DNA of 64,000 nucleotides, from NCBI GenBank assembly GCA_963786155.1, contig CAWAXW010000006.1:2976001-3040000 (forward strand), given 5' to 3'. A program made the translations under genes and the position numbers. A model generated the notes under the pieces. That model worked only from the letters and a program-made list of their open reading frames with translations. It made no database searches and was not told the origin of the DNA. Of this stretch, positions 28,907-37,710 are shown one piece after another. Source of the DNA: CAWAXW01 sp963786155 (lineage in GTDB: Bacteria; Actinomycetota; CADDZG01; WHSQ01). Numbering within the stretch: the first letter of the stretch is position 1; every line of letters starts with the position of its first letter.

Positions 28907-29476
28907 GTGGCAAATAGGAGCCATCTTGTTGGCGCAGCGGGGGTTGCCGCTGCCGGTCTTCTCGGAGGGCACCAGCTGTCCTTCGCACTGGCCGAGAGGG
29001 ATCCGCACGCGCGTGCGCAGCTCCTCGAGGCGACGGGACATCGCTACTTCCCCCTGGTGGCCGCGACTCTTCTGATCCTGACAGTGCTGGCGATCGGAGC
29101 TTTCGCCGGCCGCCGCTTTCGATCGCAAACCCGGCCCCCTATCGCCGCATGGAGCCTCTTCGCTGTGCTTGCGGGTTTGCAGGCGGGAGGTTTCCTCGCG
29201 CTGGAGGCGAGCGAGAGAGTCTTCGTCGCGCACCAGGCTTATTCGGTTGGCTTTGGTCTCCCCCTGATCCTCGCCATCGCGGTTCAACTGATCGCGGCGG
29301 GCGCCGGCGCGTTGTTGTTAAAGGCCGTGGCAAACGTCATCGACATGCTGGCCGAACGCACGGAAGAGCGAACGCGCACCGACGGAGCGCGTTCGCTCCA
29401 CAGCCAGATCCGAGTGCCTTCCCTGGCAGCAGCAACCTCCTGCGTGACGAGGAGAGGCCCTCCCGTCTTCCGCTGA
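28907..29476 (+). CDS. four-helix membrane protein, copper-locus family, copy 1
   Basis: A 189-residue integral membrane protein with about four helices (6-24, 48-68, 82-100, 116-140) and a cytoplasmic C-terminal tail ending RRGPPVFR. It is paralogous to the gene at 34528: shared points are H-x-L at the end of helix 1, the GHRY motif before helix 2, Q-AG-F-LE-ER in helix 3, and the C-terminal RGPPV. Both members flank CopC/CopD genes. I do not recognise the family. The start appears to be GTG 28907, about three bases after the 3' end of TAGGAG-like sequence is not present, so the initiation site is less certain. Confidence 0.62.
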   Translation: MANRSHLVGAAGVAAAGLLGGHQLSFALAERDPHARAQLLEATGHRYFPLVAATLLILTVLAIGAFAGRRFRSQTRPPIAAWSLFAVLAGLQAGGFLALEASERVFVAHQAYSVGFGLPLILAIAVQLIAAGAGALLLKAVANVIDMLAERTEERTRTDGARSLHSQIRVPSLAAATSCVTRRGPPVFR

Positions 29477-29529
29477 TGGATGGCGGCGCGCAGTGCGCCG
29501 CACCTAAGGAGCGGGAGAAGGGATCCACG

Positions 29530-31392
29530 ATGCGCCCAGAGGCGCGACACCGCGCGTGGGTTCGCGGTGATCTGCAGAGACGATCGGTGCGGATGCGAAT
29601 GAGCATCCGCCTTGGCGCGCTCACTTTGGTGGTCGCTGCGGTTTTGATGCCGGCTCGGGCAGAGGCGCACGCGCTTCTGTCCTCGACCGACCCCGCAGCC
29701 GACGAGGTAGTCGAAACCGCCCCCTCGTCGGTAACAGTCACGTTCAGCGAGCCGGTCGAGCTGGCATTCGGTGCGCTGAGGGTTCACGACACGGAAGCCA
29801 AGCGCGTCGACTCAGGCGAGGCGACACACCCAGAGGGACAGGCCGACGCGGTGACCGTTGCGCTTCAGCCCGGTCTTCCCGACGGCACCTACACGGTTAC
29901 TTATCGAGTCATCTCGTCGGATTCGCATCCGATCGACGGCGCCTTCGTCTTCCACGTCGGTGCGCCGGGCGAACGGCCCGAAGGCATCGGCGAAGTGCTG
30001 CTCTCCGGCGAGGGAGGGAGCGGAACGCTCGAGCAGTACCTCGGCGGCATCAACCGTTGGCTTCTCTTCGCGTCGATCCTCGTGCTCGCGGGTGGCTTCC
30101 TATTCTTGGTGCTCGCATGGGCGCGCTCCGACAGGGGACCGGCGACTAGCGTCGTCGACACCGCGTTCACGAAACGCTGGCGGATGCTGATGGTTGGAGC
30201 TTGGGCCGCCACGGTTTTCGCAACGATCCTTGGATTCGTGCTGCAGGGCGCGGTAGCGGCCGACGTTGGGCTCGTGGGCGCGCTGTCTCCCGAGATCGGC
30301 GGCGACCTTCTCGATACCCGCTTCGGTGCGGTGACGATCATCCGCATGGCCGTCCTCGCCCTGTTGGGCGTTGGGTGGATGGTTGCTACTCGCGCGCGAG
30401 CGGATCGCGCTGTCTGGCCGCTGCATCGAGGCTCGACAGTCGGTGCCGCCGAAGTAACGCGGTCGGTCATCGCTATGCCCAGGTGGGCAACCGTGGGGAG
30501 CATCGCGTTGCTGATCGTGCTCGCGGCGACTCCTGGCCTGAGCGGTCACGCGGGGTCGACATCGCCGGTGTGGTTGAACGTTTCGGCCGACGCGTTGCAC
30601 GTGCTGGCAGCGTCCTTATGGATGGGAGGGCTCGTGACGCTGGTGGTGGTCGCTTTTCGGGCATGCCAGTCGGTGTCTACCGAAGATCGAGTGGCGACCC
30701 TCGGTCCGGTCGTAGCGCGCTTCTCGGATCTCGCACTGATCGGGGTAGGCGTCCTGGTGCTGACCGGGGCTTACCGCACATGGGTCGAGGTTCAAGCGTG
30801 GAGGGCGTTCGTGGACGCGCCCTACGGTCTCGTCCTCCTCACCAAGATCGGCATATTCGTTCCGATCGTATTCATGGGCGCGATCAACAGTCGTGTGCTC
30901 AAACCGCGCATAGCGAAGGCGATCGCGTCCGACACAGGAGACGACAAGCCCCTCCTTTCATTGCGCCGGGTAGTTCGGGCGGAGATCGCGCTGGGCGCGA
31001 TCGTGGTCGCGCTGACCGCGCTGCTCGTTAACCTCCCGCCGGCCAAGACCGAGGCGGGAGTGTCGGGACCTTTCGTCACCGAAGTCGCGCTCGGTGAGGA
31101 CTCCCTCGATGTCATCATCGATCCCAACGAGGTAGGCGAGAACATCGTCCATCTCACTGCGACCTCGCCCGACGGAAGCCCGGCCCCCATCCAGGGGATG
31201 AAGGTTCGCTTCCGGATGCCCGCGGAAGGAATCGGACCCATCGAGGCGACCGGGCGCGAGTTGGCTCCCGGGCACTTCGTCGTGCAAGGTCATCAACTCA
31301 CCGCGCCTGGTGATTGGGTCATCAGTGTCGAGGCACGCATCGACAAGTTCACCAATGCGAATGCAGAGTTCGAAGTCAACGTCAACGGATGA
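29530..31392 (+). CDS. CopC-CopD fusion with C-terminal YtkA/FixH-like domain
   Basis: A 620-residue copper-handling protein. After an Arg-rich N-terminus and signal sequence, the mature chain would start with His (AEA|HALLSS), the N-terminal copper ligand of CopC. The CopC domain (about 48-140) keeps SSDSHPIDG. Eight or so helices follow (CopD, about 170-510) with conserved GHAG and DALHVLAASLWMGGL motifs. A final extracytoplasmic beta domain (about 520-620) resembles YtkA/FixH. CopC captures copper outside the membrane and CopD is thought to move it inward. ATG 29530 follows GGAGAAGGG; a downstream ATG (MRMSIRLG) is possible. Confidence 0.88.
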   Translation: MRPEARHRAWVRGDLQRRSVRMRMSIRLGALTLVVAAVLMPARAEAHALLSSTDPAADEVVETAPSSVTVTFSEPVELAFGALRVHDTEAKRVDSGEATHPEGQADAVTVALQPGLPDGTYTVTYRVISSDSHPIDGAFVFHVGAPGERPEGIGEVLLSGEGGSGTLEQYLGGINRWLLFASILVLAGGFLFLVLAWARSDRGPATSVVDTAFTKRWRMLMVGAWAATVFATILGFVLQGAVAADVGLVGALSPEIGGDLLDTRFGAVTIIRMAVLALLGVGWMVATRARADRAVWPLHRGSTVGAAEVTRSVIAMPRWATVGSIALLIVLAATPGLSGHAGSTSPVWLNVSADALHVLAASLWMGGLVTLVVVAFRACQSVSTEDRVATLGPVVARFSDLALIGVGVLVLTGAYRTWVEVQAWRAFVDAPYGLVLLTKIGIFVPIVFMGAINSRVLKPRIAKAIASDTGDDKPLLSLRRVVRAEIALGAIVVALTALLVNLPPAKTEAGVSGPFVTEVALGEDSLDVIIDPNEVGENIVHLTATSPDGSPAPIQGMKVRFRMPAEGIGPIEATGRELAPGHFVVQGHQLTAPGDWVISVEARIDKFTNANAEFEVNVNG

Positions 31393-31411
31393 GCTACCTG
31401 AAGGAGGAGTC

Positions 31412-32152
31412 ATGAGAACGAGAGTCGTCACGGTCGCTCTAGCGATCGGGTTGATTACCGCCAGCGCGGCGCCGGCCCTAGCCCACGTCACCGCCAACCC
31501 CGCAGAAGGTCCCCAAGAAGGCCGAGTGACCACATTCTTCCGAGTCGGCCATGGCTGCGAGAGCGACGGTCCTAACACGGTCAGTGTCTCCATCAAGATC
31601 CCCGAAGGCGTCATCGGGGCAACGCCCGAGGACGAGCCCGGATGGGACAGTGAGACCAAGATGAGGAAGCTCGATGAGCCGATCGAGGGGGAGGGGGAAG
31701 AGATCACCGAAGTCCCCTCCGAGATCACCTTCACGAGCCTGGAAGACGGGGGGCTGGACGAGCACAAGTTCCGTGAGTTCGGTCTCAGCTTGAATATCGC
31801 CGCGCCAGGCCAGGAAGTCCTCTGGTTCCCCACGGTGCAGAAGTGCCAGCAGGACTCGATCCGTTGGGTCAACGTCCCGCCGAGCGTCGAGGAGTGGGGC
31901 GCCACCGAAGACCCGGCTCCCTATCTCGAGCTGAGCCCGCCCGAGGAAGCCGAGGAGCCCGAAGAGGTCGAGGAGGAGGCGGCCCCGGCGCTGACCGAGC
32001 AGGAGGTGCGCGCGATCGCGGCCTCCGAGGTCGCGGCAGTTGAGCCCCCTGAGGATGACACCGATCCACTGCTCTATGTCGCGCTCGTTCTTGGATTCGT
32101 CGGTTTCGTTCTCGGAGTGGGCGCGATCCTCCGCGCCGGCAAGAAGGAGTAG
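31412..32152 (+). CDS. YcnI-like copper-binding protein (DUF1775) with C-terminal anchor
   Basis: A 246-residue exported protein. The signal peptide is followed directly by His (ALA|HVTANPA), the N-terminal copper ligand in YcnI. The DUF1775 domain (about 25-165) keeps RVGHGCESD, the IKIPEGV segment and EVLWFPTVQKC. An acidic Glu/Pro-rich linker and a C-terminal helix (about 218-240) ending RAGKKE anchor it. In Bacillus, YcnI is encoded with a CopCD protein (YcnJ), the same pairing as here. ATG 31412 follows AAGGAGGAG, 19 bases after the CopCD stop, so the two are co-transcribed. Confidence 0.87.
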   Translation: MRTRVVTVALAIGLITASAAPALAHVTANPAEGPQEGRVTTFFRVGHGCESDGPNTVSVSIKIPEGVIGATPEDEPGWDSETKMRKLDEPIEGEGEEITEVPSEITFTSLEDGGLDEHKFREFGLSLNIAAPGQEVLWFPTVQKCQQDSIRWVNVPPSVEEWGATEDPAPYLELSPPEEAEEPEEVEEEAAPALTEQEVRAIAASEVAAVEPPEDDTDPLLYVALVLGFVGFVLGVGAILRAGKKE

Positions 32153-32154
32153 GC

Positions 32155-33210
32155 CTAGCGCCGAGTAACCGCAGCGGTGTCTTGGGGCGGCTCGGGGGCG
32201 TCGCGTGTTCGCGACTCACCGGTCAGGATCCCCGTGAGCCCCAGGATCACCAATGCAACGACCAGCTCGGTTGCGATGCTCTTGCGGAAGAGGCGCTGGG
32301 CCGTGCCCGGAGACGCGTCCGGCTGATCGAGTCCTTCCTCCAGCTTGTGTCGAAGGACGAAGTGGTTCAGCGCTCCCAACCCGAGGATCGCGATGAAGAA
32401 GAGGATCTTCAGCCCGAGCGCGCGCCCGTAAGCAGTATCGATCAAGTCGTTGAGATGTCCCAGGTGCAGGAATGAAGCGAGCGATCCTGTTACCGCAACG
32501 ATCGATATCGATACGAGCGCGACCTTAGAGAAGCGGATAACAACGGGGGCCAGCAACTTCAGACGGCCGTGCTCGTCCTGGCCGCGCCACCCGTCCGGCA
32601 ACGCGACGGCGAGGATGACGATCCCGGCGAACCAAGTGGAGCCGGCGATCAGGTGGATCAGGTCGTTCAAGATGGCGACGATCTTCGGAGTCGCGACGGT
32701 GCTGTGCCCCGTCATGGTCGAGCTCAGCAAAAGCACTCCGCTCAGGAGAGACCACGCCGCCCACCACATCGCCTTGGGGCTCCGTCCGCCCTCGCCGGTG
32801 CCGGCCAGCGCGCCGGTCCGAACGCGCCCGATCAGCAGGATCGCCAACGCGATCAGAACGGGGAAGCGGTAGATATTCCACTGACCGGCGGTGGTCCCGG
32901 CTACGGAGCCGAACGTATCGAGGTCGAAATCCAGCTCCAGGAACGAGCTTGTGAGCAGGGTCTGCAACAGGAGCCAGATGACGGTGGCGATGGCAGAACC
33001 AACCAGGGATGCCTGGACGAACCCCTCGAGCCTCGTCGACAGGCGTTTTCTCCCCTTGTCCCACCCATCTCCTGCCGGCAGGCGCGCGAAGCTGGGGCGA
33101 AGGACGAGCAGACAGATCGGAACCAAACCGAACAAGAGAGCGTTCGCTGCGAAAGAGCAGAATCGCACGAGGGGCAGCGCGACCGATCGGAGGGCTTCCT
33201 CGAAGGGCAT
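32155..33210 (-). CDS. CopD family copper-transport membrane protein
   Basis: A 351-residue polytopic protein with about eight helices. CopD hallmarks are MTGHST, the NDLIHLIAGSTWFAGI segment and a late GALNHFVLRHKL helix end. It has no CopC domain, so it would depend on the separate CopC-type proteins nearby. ATG 33210 (MPFEEALRSV) is chosen; an upstream reading lacks hydrophobic start features. It is the only minus-strand gene in the copper locus, convergent with the YcnI gene and divergent from the 37-residue peptide gene. Confidence 0.82.
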   Translation of the reverse strand: MPFEEALRSVALPLVRFCSFAANALLFGLVPICLLVLRPSFARLPAGDGWDKGRKRLSTRLEGFVQASLVGSAIATVIWLLLQTLLTSSFLELDFDLDTFGSVAGTTAGQWNIYRFPVLIALAILLIGRVRTGALAGTGEGGRSPKAMWWAAWSLLSGVLLLSSTMTGHSTVATPKIVAILNDLIHLIAGSTWFAGIVILAVALPDGWRGQDEHGRLKLLAPVVIRFSKVALVSISIVAVTGSLASFLHLGHLNDLIDTAYGRALGLKILFFIAILGLGALNHFVLRHKLEEGLDQPDASPGTAQRLFRKSIATELVVALVILGLTGILTGESRTRDAPEPPQDTAAVTRR

Positions 33211-33290
33211 TACGCTCGCTCCCTGACATACTTGGACGAGATCAAATCGGCTGCGAGGCACGCCGCCCGGCCTCGATAAAGGAGTGTCGC

Positions 33291-33404
33291 ATGACATCGG
33301 CGCAAGTCGTCCTCGTCGCGGTTACGTCCGCGATGGTGGCGGTGCTGGTGATGTTGGTCGTTGCGACGCTTCGCAGGGCGCGGAGAAGGGATAAGGATGA
33401 CTGA
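33291..33404 (+). CDS. small single-span membrane peptide (37 aa)
   Basis: A 37-codon gene, MTSAQVVLVAVTSAMVAV and on, that is essentially one transmembrane helix (residues 5-26) followed by RRARRRDKDD. AAAGGAG precedes the ATG by seven bases. Its stop overlaps the start of the following CopC gene by eight bases (33397-33404), so translation is probably coupled. No family is recognised; a subunit or chaperone helper of the copper system is a guess from position. Confidence 0.6.
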   Translation: MTSAQVVLVAVTSAMVAVLVMLVVATLRRARRRDKDD

Positions 33405-33978
33405 ACGAGGGCGCAAACTGCCGGTCTCGCTCATGGCCATCGGTTTCATCGTGACGATGTCCGGCGCGGTCCACGCTCACGGCCTTCTCGAGTCTTCCGA
33501 CCCGAAGCCCGACGCTCGACTCAACGAGGTCCCCGGACACATCTACGTCAACCTGACCGAACCGCCAACCGACGCGTCCACGCTCAAGGTCGTAGATGGG
33601 TGTGGCCGGGACGTCATCGACACTCAGGAGGTAGTAGAGCGAACGCTCCACGCGACGCTCGTTTCGAGCGGACAACCGGGCCGGTGGAAGGTGAGCTTCA
33701 GCGCGATCTCAGCCACCGACGGGCACGAGACCAAGGACGGCTACAACTTCCTCGTGAACGGCGACAAGGACTGCTCGGAGGAGGCGGCGCAGGCAACCGA
33801 CGCGCCTGCTCATGACGCGGAAGATCACGGCGAGGCCGGGGATGCGGGAGCCGAGGGCGAGCTCACCGCGGACGAGGGCGAAGGCGATGACGGAGGGTTC
33901 CCGATAGTGCCGGTGGCGCTCGGCGTGGTGGTCCTTGGAGCCCTCGCGTTCGGGATCCGGGCGATGTCGCACCGATGA
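33397..33978 (+). CDS. CopC-domain protein with C-terminal membrane anchor
   Basis: A 193-residue exported protein. The signal peptide ends at VHA and the mature chain begins HGLLESSDPKP, giving the CopC N-terminal His. The CopC-like domain (about 28-125) has DGHE in place of the usual DSHP. An acidic His/Glu/Asp-rich linker (APAHDAEDHGEAGD) and one helix (about 170-187) follow. It overlaps both neighbours (eight bases upstream, ATGA downstream), so it sits in the middle of a coupled operon. Confidence 0.82.
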   Translation: MTERGRKLPVSLMAIGFIVTMSGAVHAHGLLESSDPKPDARLNEVPGHIYVNLTEPPTDASTLKVVDGCGRDVIDTQEVVERTLHATLVSSGQPGRWKVSFSAISATDGHETKDGYNFLVNGDKDCSEEAAQATDAPAHDAEDHGEAGDAGAEGELTADEGEGDDGGFPIVPVALGVVVLGALAFGIRAMSHR

Positions 33979-34502
33979 ACGCCTCGATCGAACTCGCACA
34001 CACTCTTGGTTCGGGTGGCCCCGACCTCGAGATGACGCTCGTGGCCATCACGATGCTGATCCTCGGGATCGTCTTCTTCTTCAACAAATCCGTGAAACCC
34101 CAGGGAGCGGTGGTTCTGGTGGTCGTCGGCGTAGCGCTCGGCGCGGGCGCTTTCGTCCTCGGCGGAGATCAAGCGACCTCCGGGGAAGCAGGGGGAGAAG
34201 CACCCGACGTGAAGGTCACCATCGCGGCCCCCGCCGAAGGTTCGACCGTGCCGGCCGGGCCCGTGACGCTCGAAGTGGAGATCGAGGGGGGCGAATTGGT
34301 CACGACCACCGAGAGCGATGACCCCACCGAAGGTCACCTGCACGTGTTCGTGGACGGGGCCCTCGAGTCCATGCCCTCGAACGACGCTCCTTCCGTGACC
34401 CTGAAGCCGGGCACGCACGAGATCACAGTCGAGTTCACCTCCGCAGCCCATCTGAGCTACGCCCCCCGGATCCTCGATGAGGTGTCCATAACCGCCGAAT
34501 AG
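33975..34502 (+). CDS. membrane protein with extracytoplasmic DUF4399/FixH-like beta domain
   Basis: A 175-residue protein with two N-terminal helices (about 20-36 and 43-62) and an extracytoplasmic beta domain. The segment SDDPTEGHLHVFVDG, with GHLH, and the ending SYAPRILDEVSI resemble DUF4399-like copper-locus proteins; GHLHV may bind metal. The ATG overlaps the stop of the CopC gene (ATGA). The stop is 25 bases before the second four-helix membrane gene. Confidence 0.62.
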   Translation: MNASIELAHTLGSGGPDLEMTLVAITMLILGIVFFFNKSVKPQGAVVLVVVGVALGAGAFVLGGDQATSGEAGGEAPDVKVTIAAPAEGSTVPAGPVTLEVEIEGGELVTTTESDDPTEGHLHVFVDGALESMPSNDAPSVTLKPGTHEITVEFTSAAHLSYAPRILDEVSITAE

Positions 34503-34527
34503 GGCCAAATCGGGTAAAAGGGAAGAC

Positions 34528-35166
34528 ATGACTTGGGGCAGGAGAGGGGCCGTCCCCGGAGAAGTCCACGGCATGGAAGCAAACGGATTCCGCCCTGGAG
34601 CCTGGCTCGCCGGAGTGGTGGCGGCAGGCGTGGTCACGAGCCATGCCCTCGCCTACCGGTTGACGCAGGCCGCCGGAACCCGGAACGACTCCACGACCGG
34701 AGCCGGCCACCGTTATTGGGTCTACTTCGTGGTCCTGGCCGTCGCCGGCCTTATTGCCGGTCTCGCCGCTTTCGCACTCCAGCGGGTGCGGGCCGGTGCG
34801 GGCGCCGATCGTTCCTTCAATCGATTCTTTGGCTCGACGTTCGCTCGCCTGATCTTGTGGCAGGCCGGCGCATTCTTGCTCCTCGAGGGCACTGAGCGCC
34901 TGCTTTCCGGTGGCGACCTCGTGAGCTTGGCGCAAGAACCTGCGATCGCAATGGGGTTGATCGTCCAAGCGGTCGTGGCCGCACTCGGTGCGCTGCTCAT
35001 GATCTTGCTCGCCACCGCGGTCGATCGCATCGTCGAGTACATCACTCGCACACTTCCCGAGACCCATGAGGTCGAGACCTCGTGGGTGCTCGATCACCCA
35101 TTCCTTCCCCGCCTCGCGCCTGCGGCCAGCGGCCGCACGCTGCGCGGCCCTCCGGTCTCGGTCTAG
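34528..35166 (+). CDS. four-helix membrane protein, copper-locus family, copy 2
   Basis: A 212-residue integral membrane protein paralogous to the gene at 28907. Helices lie at about 27-45, 65-85, 108-125 and 140-165. Shared motifs are SHALAY at the end of helix 1, AGHRYW before helix 2, WQAGAFLLLEGTER in helix 3 and C-terminal LRGPPVSV. ATG 34528 is preceded by AGGGAAGAC. ATG 34573 is an alternative start that matches copy 1 in length better. Function unknown; the location within a CopC/CopD locus suggests copper trafficking or cofactor assembly. Confidence 0.66.
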   Translation: MTWGRRGAVPGEVHGMEANGFRPGAWLAGVVAAGVVTSHALAYRLTQAAGTRNDSTTGAGHRYWVYFVVLAVAGLIAGLAAFALQRVRAGAGADRSFNRFFGSTFARLILWQAGAFLLLEGTERLLSGGDLVSLAQEPAIAMGLIVQAVVAALGALLMILLATAVDRIVEYITRTLPETHEVETSWVLDHPFLPRLAPAASGRTLRGPPVSV

Positions 35167-35243
35167 GCCGAACCCGCGCGTAGACCGCTACCCGCGGTCG
35201 GTTCGGTCGTATCCCTTTCGATACCGAACCTGGAGGATTGAAC

Positions 35244-35786
35244 GTGAGAAGGATCCTCGTGGCTGCCGTGGTGTCGGCGCTCATGTTGAGTGTCGTCCCG
35301 GCTAACGCCCACGAAAAACTGAAGGTGATCGGAACCGATCCCGCCCTCGACGCGCCGCCCGCGCTCGACATAACCGAGCTCGCAGTTGGACGCGTCGGGA
35401 ACGACCTGAACATCCAATTCATCATGACGATGCTTCCGGTCCAAGGCAGCTATCCGGGGGCCGGGATCGAGTGGACCTTCGACGTCGGTCCGCGCACGTT
35501 CGTGGCCGAAGGTCACCCCGAAGGCGGCGGAGAGTTCGCGTACACGCTCTACGAGGTCGTCGGCGGGACCTTCAACGAAGTCACACACCTCGACGGCGAG
35601 GCCGAGTGGGCCGAAGGCATGATGACCATCAAGGTGCCCCTGTCCACGATCGGCGCTCGCAGAGGAACCCGCATTTCCGGAGCCGGACCCAAGAGCTCCG
35701 AGGACGTCGACATCCACATGCACCTGGAAGTCGCTTCCGAGGTCGTCGATACGTTGGCGACGACCAAGGACTACGTCGTTCCTTAA
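35244..35786 (+). CDS. secreted beta-rich protein, new family, copy 1
   Basis: A 180-residue exported protein. Its predicted mature N-terminus is His (ANA|HEKLKV), like the CopC proteins around it. The body is beta-rich: LDITELAVGRVG, GIEWTFDVGPRTFVAEG, IKVPLSTIGARRGTR, then DIHMHLEV and the ending TKDYVVP. A paralogue at 40854 shares all of these blocks. The H-x-H motif and the N-terminal His are candidate metal ligands. GTG 35244 is chosen because CTGGAGG lies seven bases upstream. No known family is recognised. Confidence 0.65.
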   Translation: MRRILVAAVVSALMLSVVPANAHEKLKVIGTDPALDAPPALDITELAVGRVGNDLNIQFIMTMLPVQGSYPGAGIEWTFDVGPRTFVAEGHPEGGGEFAYTLYEVVGGTFNEVTHLDGEAEWAEGMMTIKVPLSTIGARRGTRISGAGPKSSEDVDIHMHLEVASEVVDTLATTKDYVVP

Positions 35787-35814
35787 CCAAAACTCAAAGA
35801 CAAGGAGTTCGAAA

Positions 35815-36723
35815 ATGAAGGCATTCAGAAGGAGAGGACGTACTGGACGACTCGTGGCTTTGGCCTCGGGTCTGATCGCAGGCTCGCTCGTGTTCATGAG
35901 CGTTGCCAGCGCTCACACCAGCATCTACGACTCGAACCCCGCGGACGGCTCGACCGTCGAGGCCGCACCTGCCGAGGTGACCGTCCGATTCGGTATGGCG
36001 GAGTTCCAGGGGCAGCCGATTCCCCCGCAGCCCGGACAGGCCTCGGATGCGCGCCTGGAGGTTTACGACGCGTGTGGGACTCGCGTCGACAAGGACGATT
36101 CCGTATACGACAACAACGACAGCTCCGTGACGACCACGTCAGGCGGTGAGGTCGCAGGCCGATACGAGATCCATTGGTACGTGACCGCAGCCGATGGCGA
36201 GGCGCAAGTGGGAGCACTCGATTTCGTCGTCTCTGGTGGCGAACTTTGCGAGCAGGTCGTTCGACCGGACGCCGATGATGACATCGACCTCGGGTTCAAC
36301 CCGACCGAGGTCAAGTCGGTCGTCACCTCCAAGGGAGCCGAGGTGACCATCTCCCTGAAAGACAAGGCCAAGTGCAAGAGCTTCGCCGCCGACGCGGAGA
36401 GCAAGCTCCAAGTCGTGATGGACACGAACTATGACGAGGAGATCGACTACACGGGCGTCTTCGAGTGCAAGATCAACAAGAAGAAGAAGGCCGTCTACAA
36501 GCTGATGGTCACCAAGACGGGCGATGAAGAGCCGTCGCTGAAGCTGAAGGCTCGCAAGGCCGGAGGCAAGAAGCTCGTGGTCCTCGTCCCGTCGTCGCTG
36601 GCCACAGAGGAGAACGCGCACATCGACCTGCACCTGTCTTCGACAACGGACTCAGACAAGTGCACGGAAGACAAAGTCTGTGTCGACCGGGCCCCCGATC
36701 TGGGCTGGGTACGCGCTCACTAG
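35815..36723 (+). CDS. CopC-domain protein with C-terminal lysine-rich domain
   Basis: A 302-residue exported protein. Mature start His (ASA|HTSIYDSNP), CopC-like domain to about residue 135 (with an insert QPIPPQPGQASD), containing AADGEAQVG where CopC has the second copper His region; the usual DSHP is missing. Residues about 150-300 form a second domain rich in Lys/Asp (LKDKAKCKSF, KINKKKKAVYK) with several Cys. No anchor is seen, so it is probably secreted. AAGGAG precedes the ATG. The loss of the second His suggests altered or no Cu(II) binding. Confidence 0.72.
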   Translation: MKAFRRRGRTGRLVALASGLIAGSLVFMSVASAHTSIYDSNPADGSTVEAAPAEVTVRFGMAEFQGQPIPPQPGQASDARLEVYDACGTRVDKDDSVYDNNDSSVTTTSGGEVAGRYEIHWYVTAADGEAQVGALDFVVSGGELCEQVVRPDADDDIDLGFNPTEVKSVVTSKGAEVTISLKDKAKCKSFAADAESKLQVVMDTNYDEEIDYTGVFECKINKKKKAVYKLMVTKTGDEEPSLKLKARKAGGKKLVVLVPSSLATEENAHIDLHLSSTTDSDKCTEDKVCVDRAPDLGWVRAH

Positions 36724-36739
36724 TCGTAGGTTGGGAACT

Positions 36740-37552
36740 ATGAGTCTCAGACGTATTGCGTTGCTGATGGTGGGGGCGCTGGCCGGCGTTGTGCTGGCCG
36801 CGGCCCCCGCTTCAGCGCACGCTACCTATGAGGATTCCAATCCCGCCAAGGGGGCGGCCGTGCCGTCGCCTCCGGGCGAAGTGTGGGTCCAGTTCTCCGA
36901 GGGCGTCGAGGATGGTTCCAAGCTCGAGGTCTTCGACGAGTGTGGGGACCAGGTCGACAACGGCGACACGCGTGTCACCGGAACCTTGAGCGACACCCTC
37001 ACGGTGAGCGTCTCCGGCGACAAAGCCGGCGCCTACACGGTCACGTGGTCGGTGGTCTCCGCCGACAGCCATCCGGTGAGCGGGGACTACTCGTTCCGTT
37101 CCTCCGGCGGGGCTTCGTGCCCGGGAGACGAACCAGATGATTCCGGAGACGGCGGCGGCGGAGGCGGTAATGGCGGCGGATCCGGCGGGGGCGGAGGCTC
37201 GGGCGACGGATCCGGCGACGGAGGCGAGCCTTCATCCGACGACGATCAAGCGAGCGGTGCGGAATCCGGCCCGGGCGGTGGGAATTCGGGCGGCGCGCAC
37301 GCCAATCATCAGGGAGATGGCGGCCCCAAGGACAAAGGGGGAAGCAAGTCAAACGGCGGGGGGAACGTCGCTCAGAACACCATCGATGACACGCAAGACG
37401 GCGACGGGAGCTTGGCCGCCGTGAATCTCGCGCAGGAACAGGAATCGGAGGAGATCCCCCTGGACGCCCTGCTCATCGGCTTCGGCTTCGCGGCCCTCCT
37501 GGGAGCCGGCGGGGGGATCGTCTACGCGGGGATCGTCGGCCCGCGAGACTGA
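36740..37552 (+). CDS. CopC-domain protein with Gly-rich linker and anchor
   Basis: A 270-residue exported protein: signal peptide, mature His start (ASA|HATYEDSNP), CopC domain (about 28-125) with the full SADSHPVSG motif, a long Gly/Ser/Asp linker (about 130-225), and a C-terminal helix (about 243-263, ALLIGFGFAALLGAGGGIVY). This is the best-preserved standalone CopC of the locus. It is 16 bases after the previous CopC gene and probably the last gene of the operon, since 158 bases separate it from the protease gene. Confidence 0.82.
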   Translation: MSLRRIALLMVGALAGVVLAAAPASAHATYEDSNPAKGAAVPSPPGEVWVQFSEGVEDGSKLEVFDECGDQVDNGDTRVTGTLSDTLTVSVSGDKAGAYTVTWSVVSADSHPVSGDYSFRSSGGASCPGDEPDDSGDGGGGGGNGGGSGGGGGSGDGSGDGGEPSSDDDQASGAESGPGGGNSGGAHANHQGDGGPKDKGGSKSNGGGNVAQNTIDDTQDGDGSLAAVNLAQEQESEEIPLDALLIGFGFAALLGAGGGIVYAGIVGPRD

Positions 37553-37710
37553 TCCACACAGGGGGATACCGCCGGGGCGGCACTTCGTGCCCATCCTTGA
37601 CTAGTCCACATCGGTCTAATCACAAATGGTCCGCCTTAACCATTGCCCCAGATGGACCGAAAAGGTGAGATACACACGGACTAAAGGCACAACCAAGTCA
37701 AGGAGGCGTT

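Noticed and set aside
37137..37360. A Gly/Ser/Asp-rich stretch that looks like a DNA repeat.
   Set aside because: It is a low-complexity protein linker with irregular codons, not a tandem repeat or CRISPR array.
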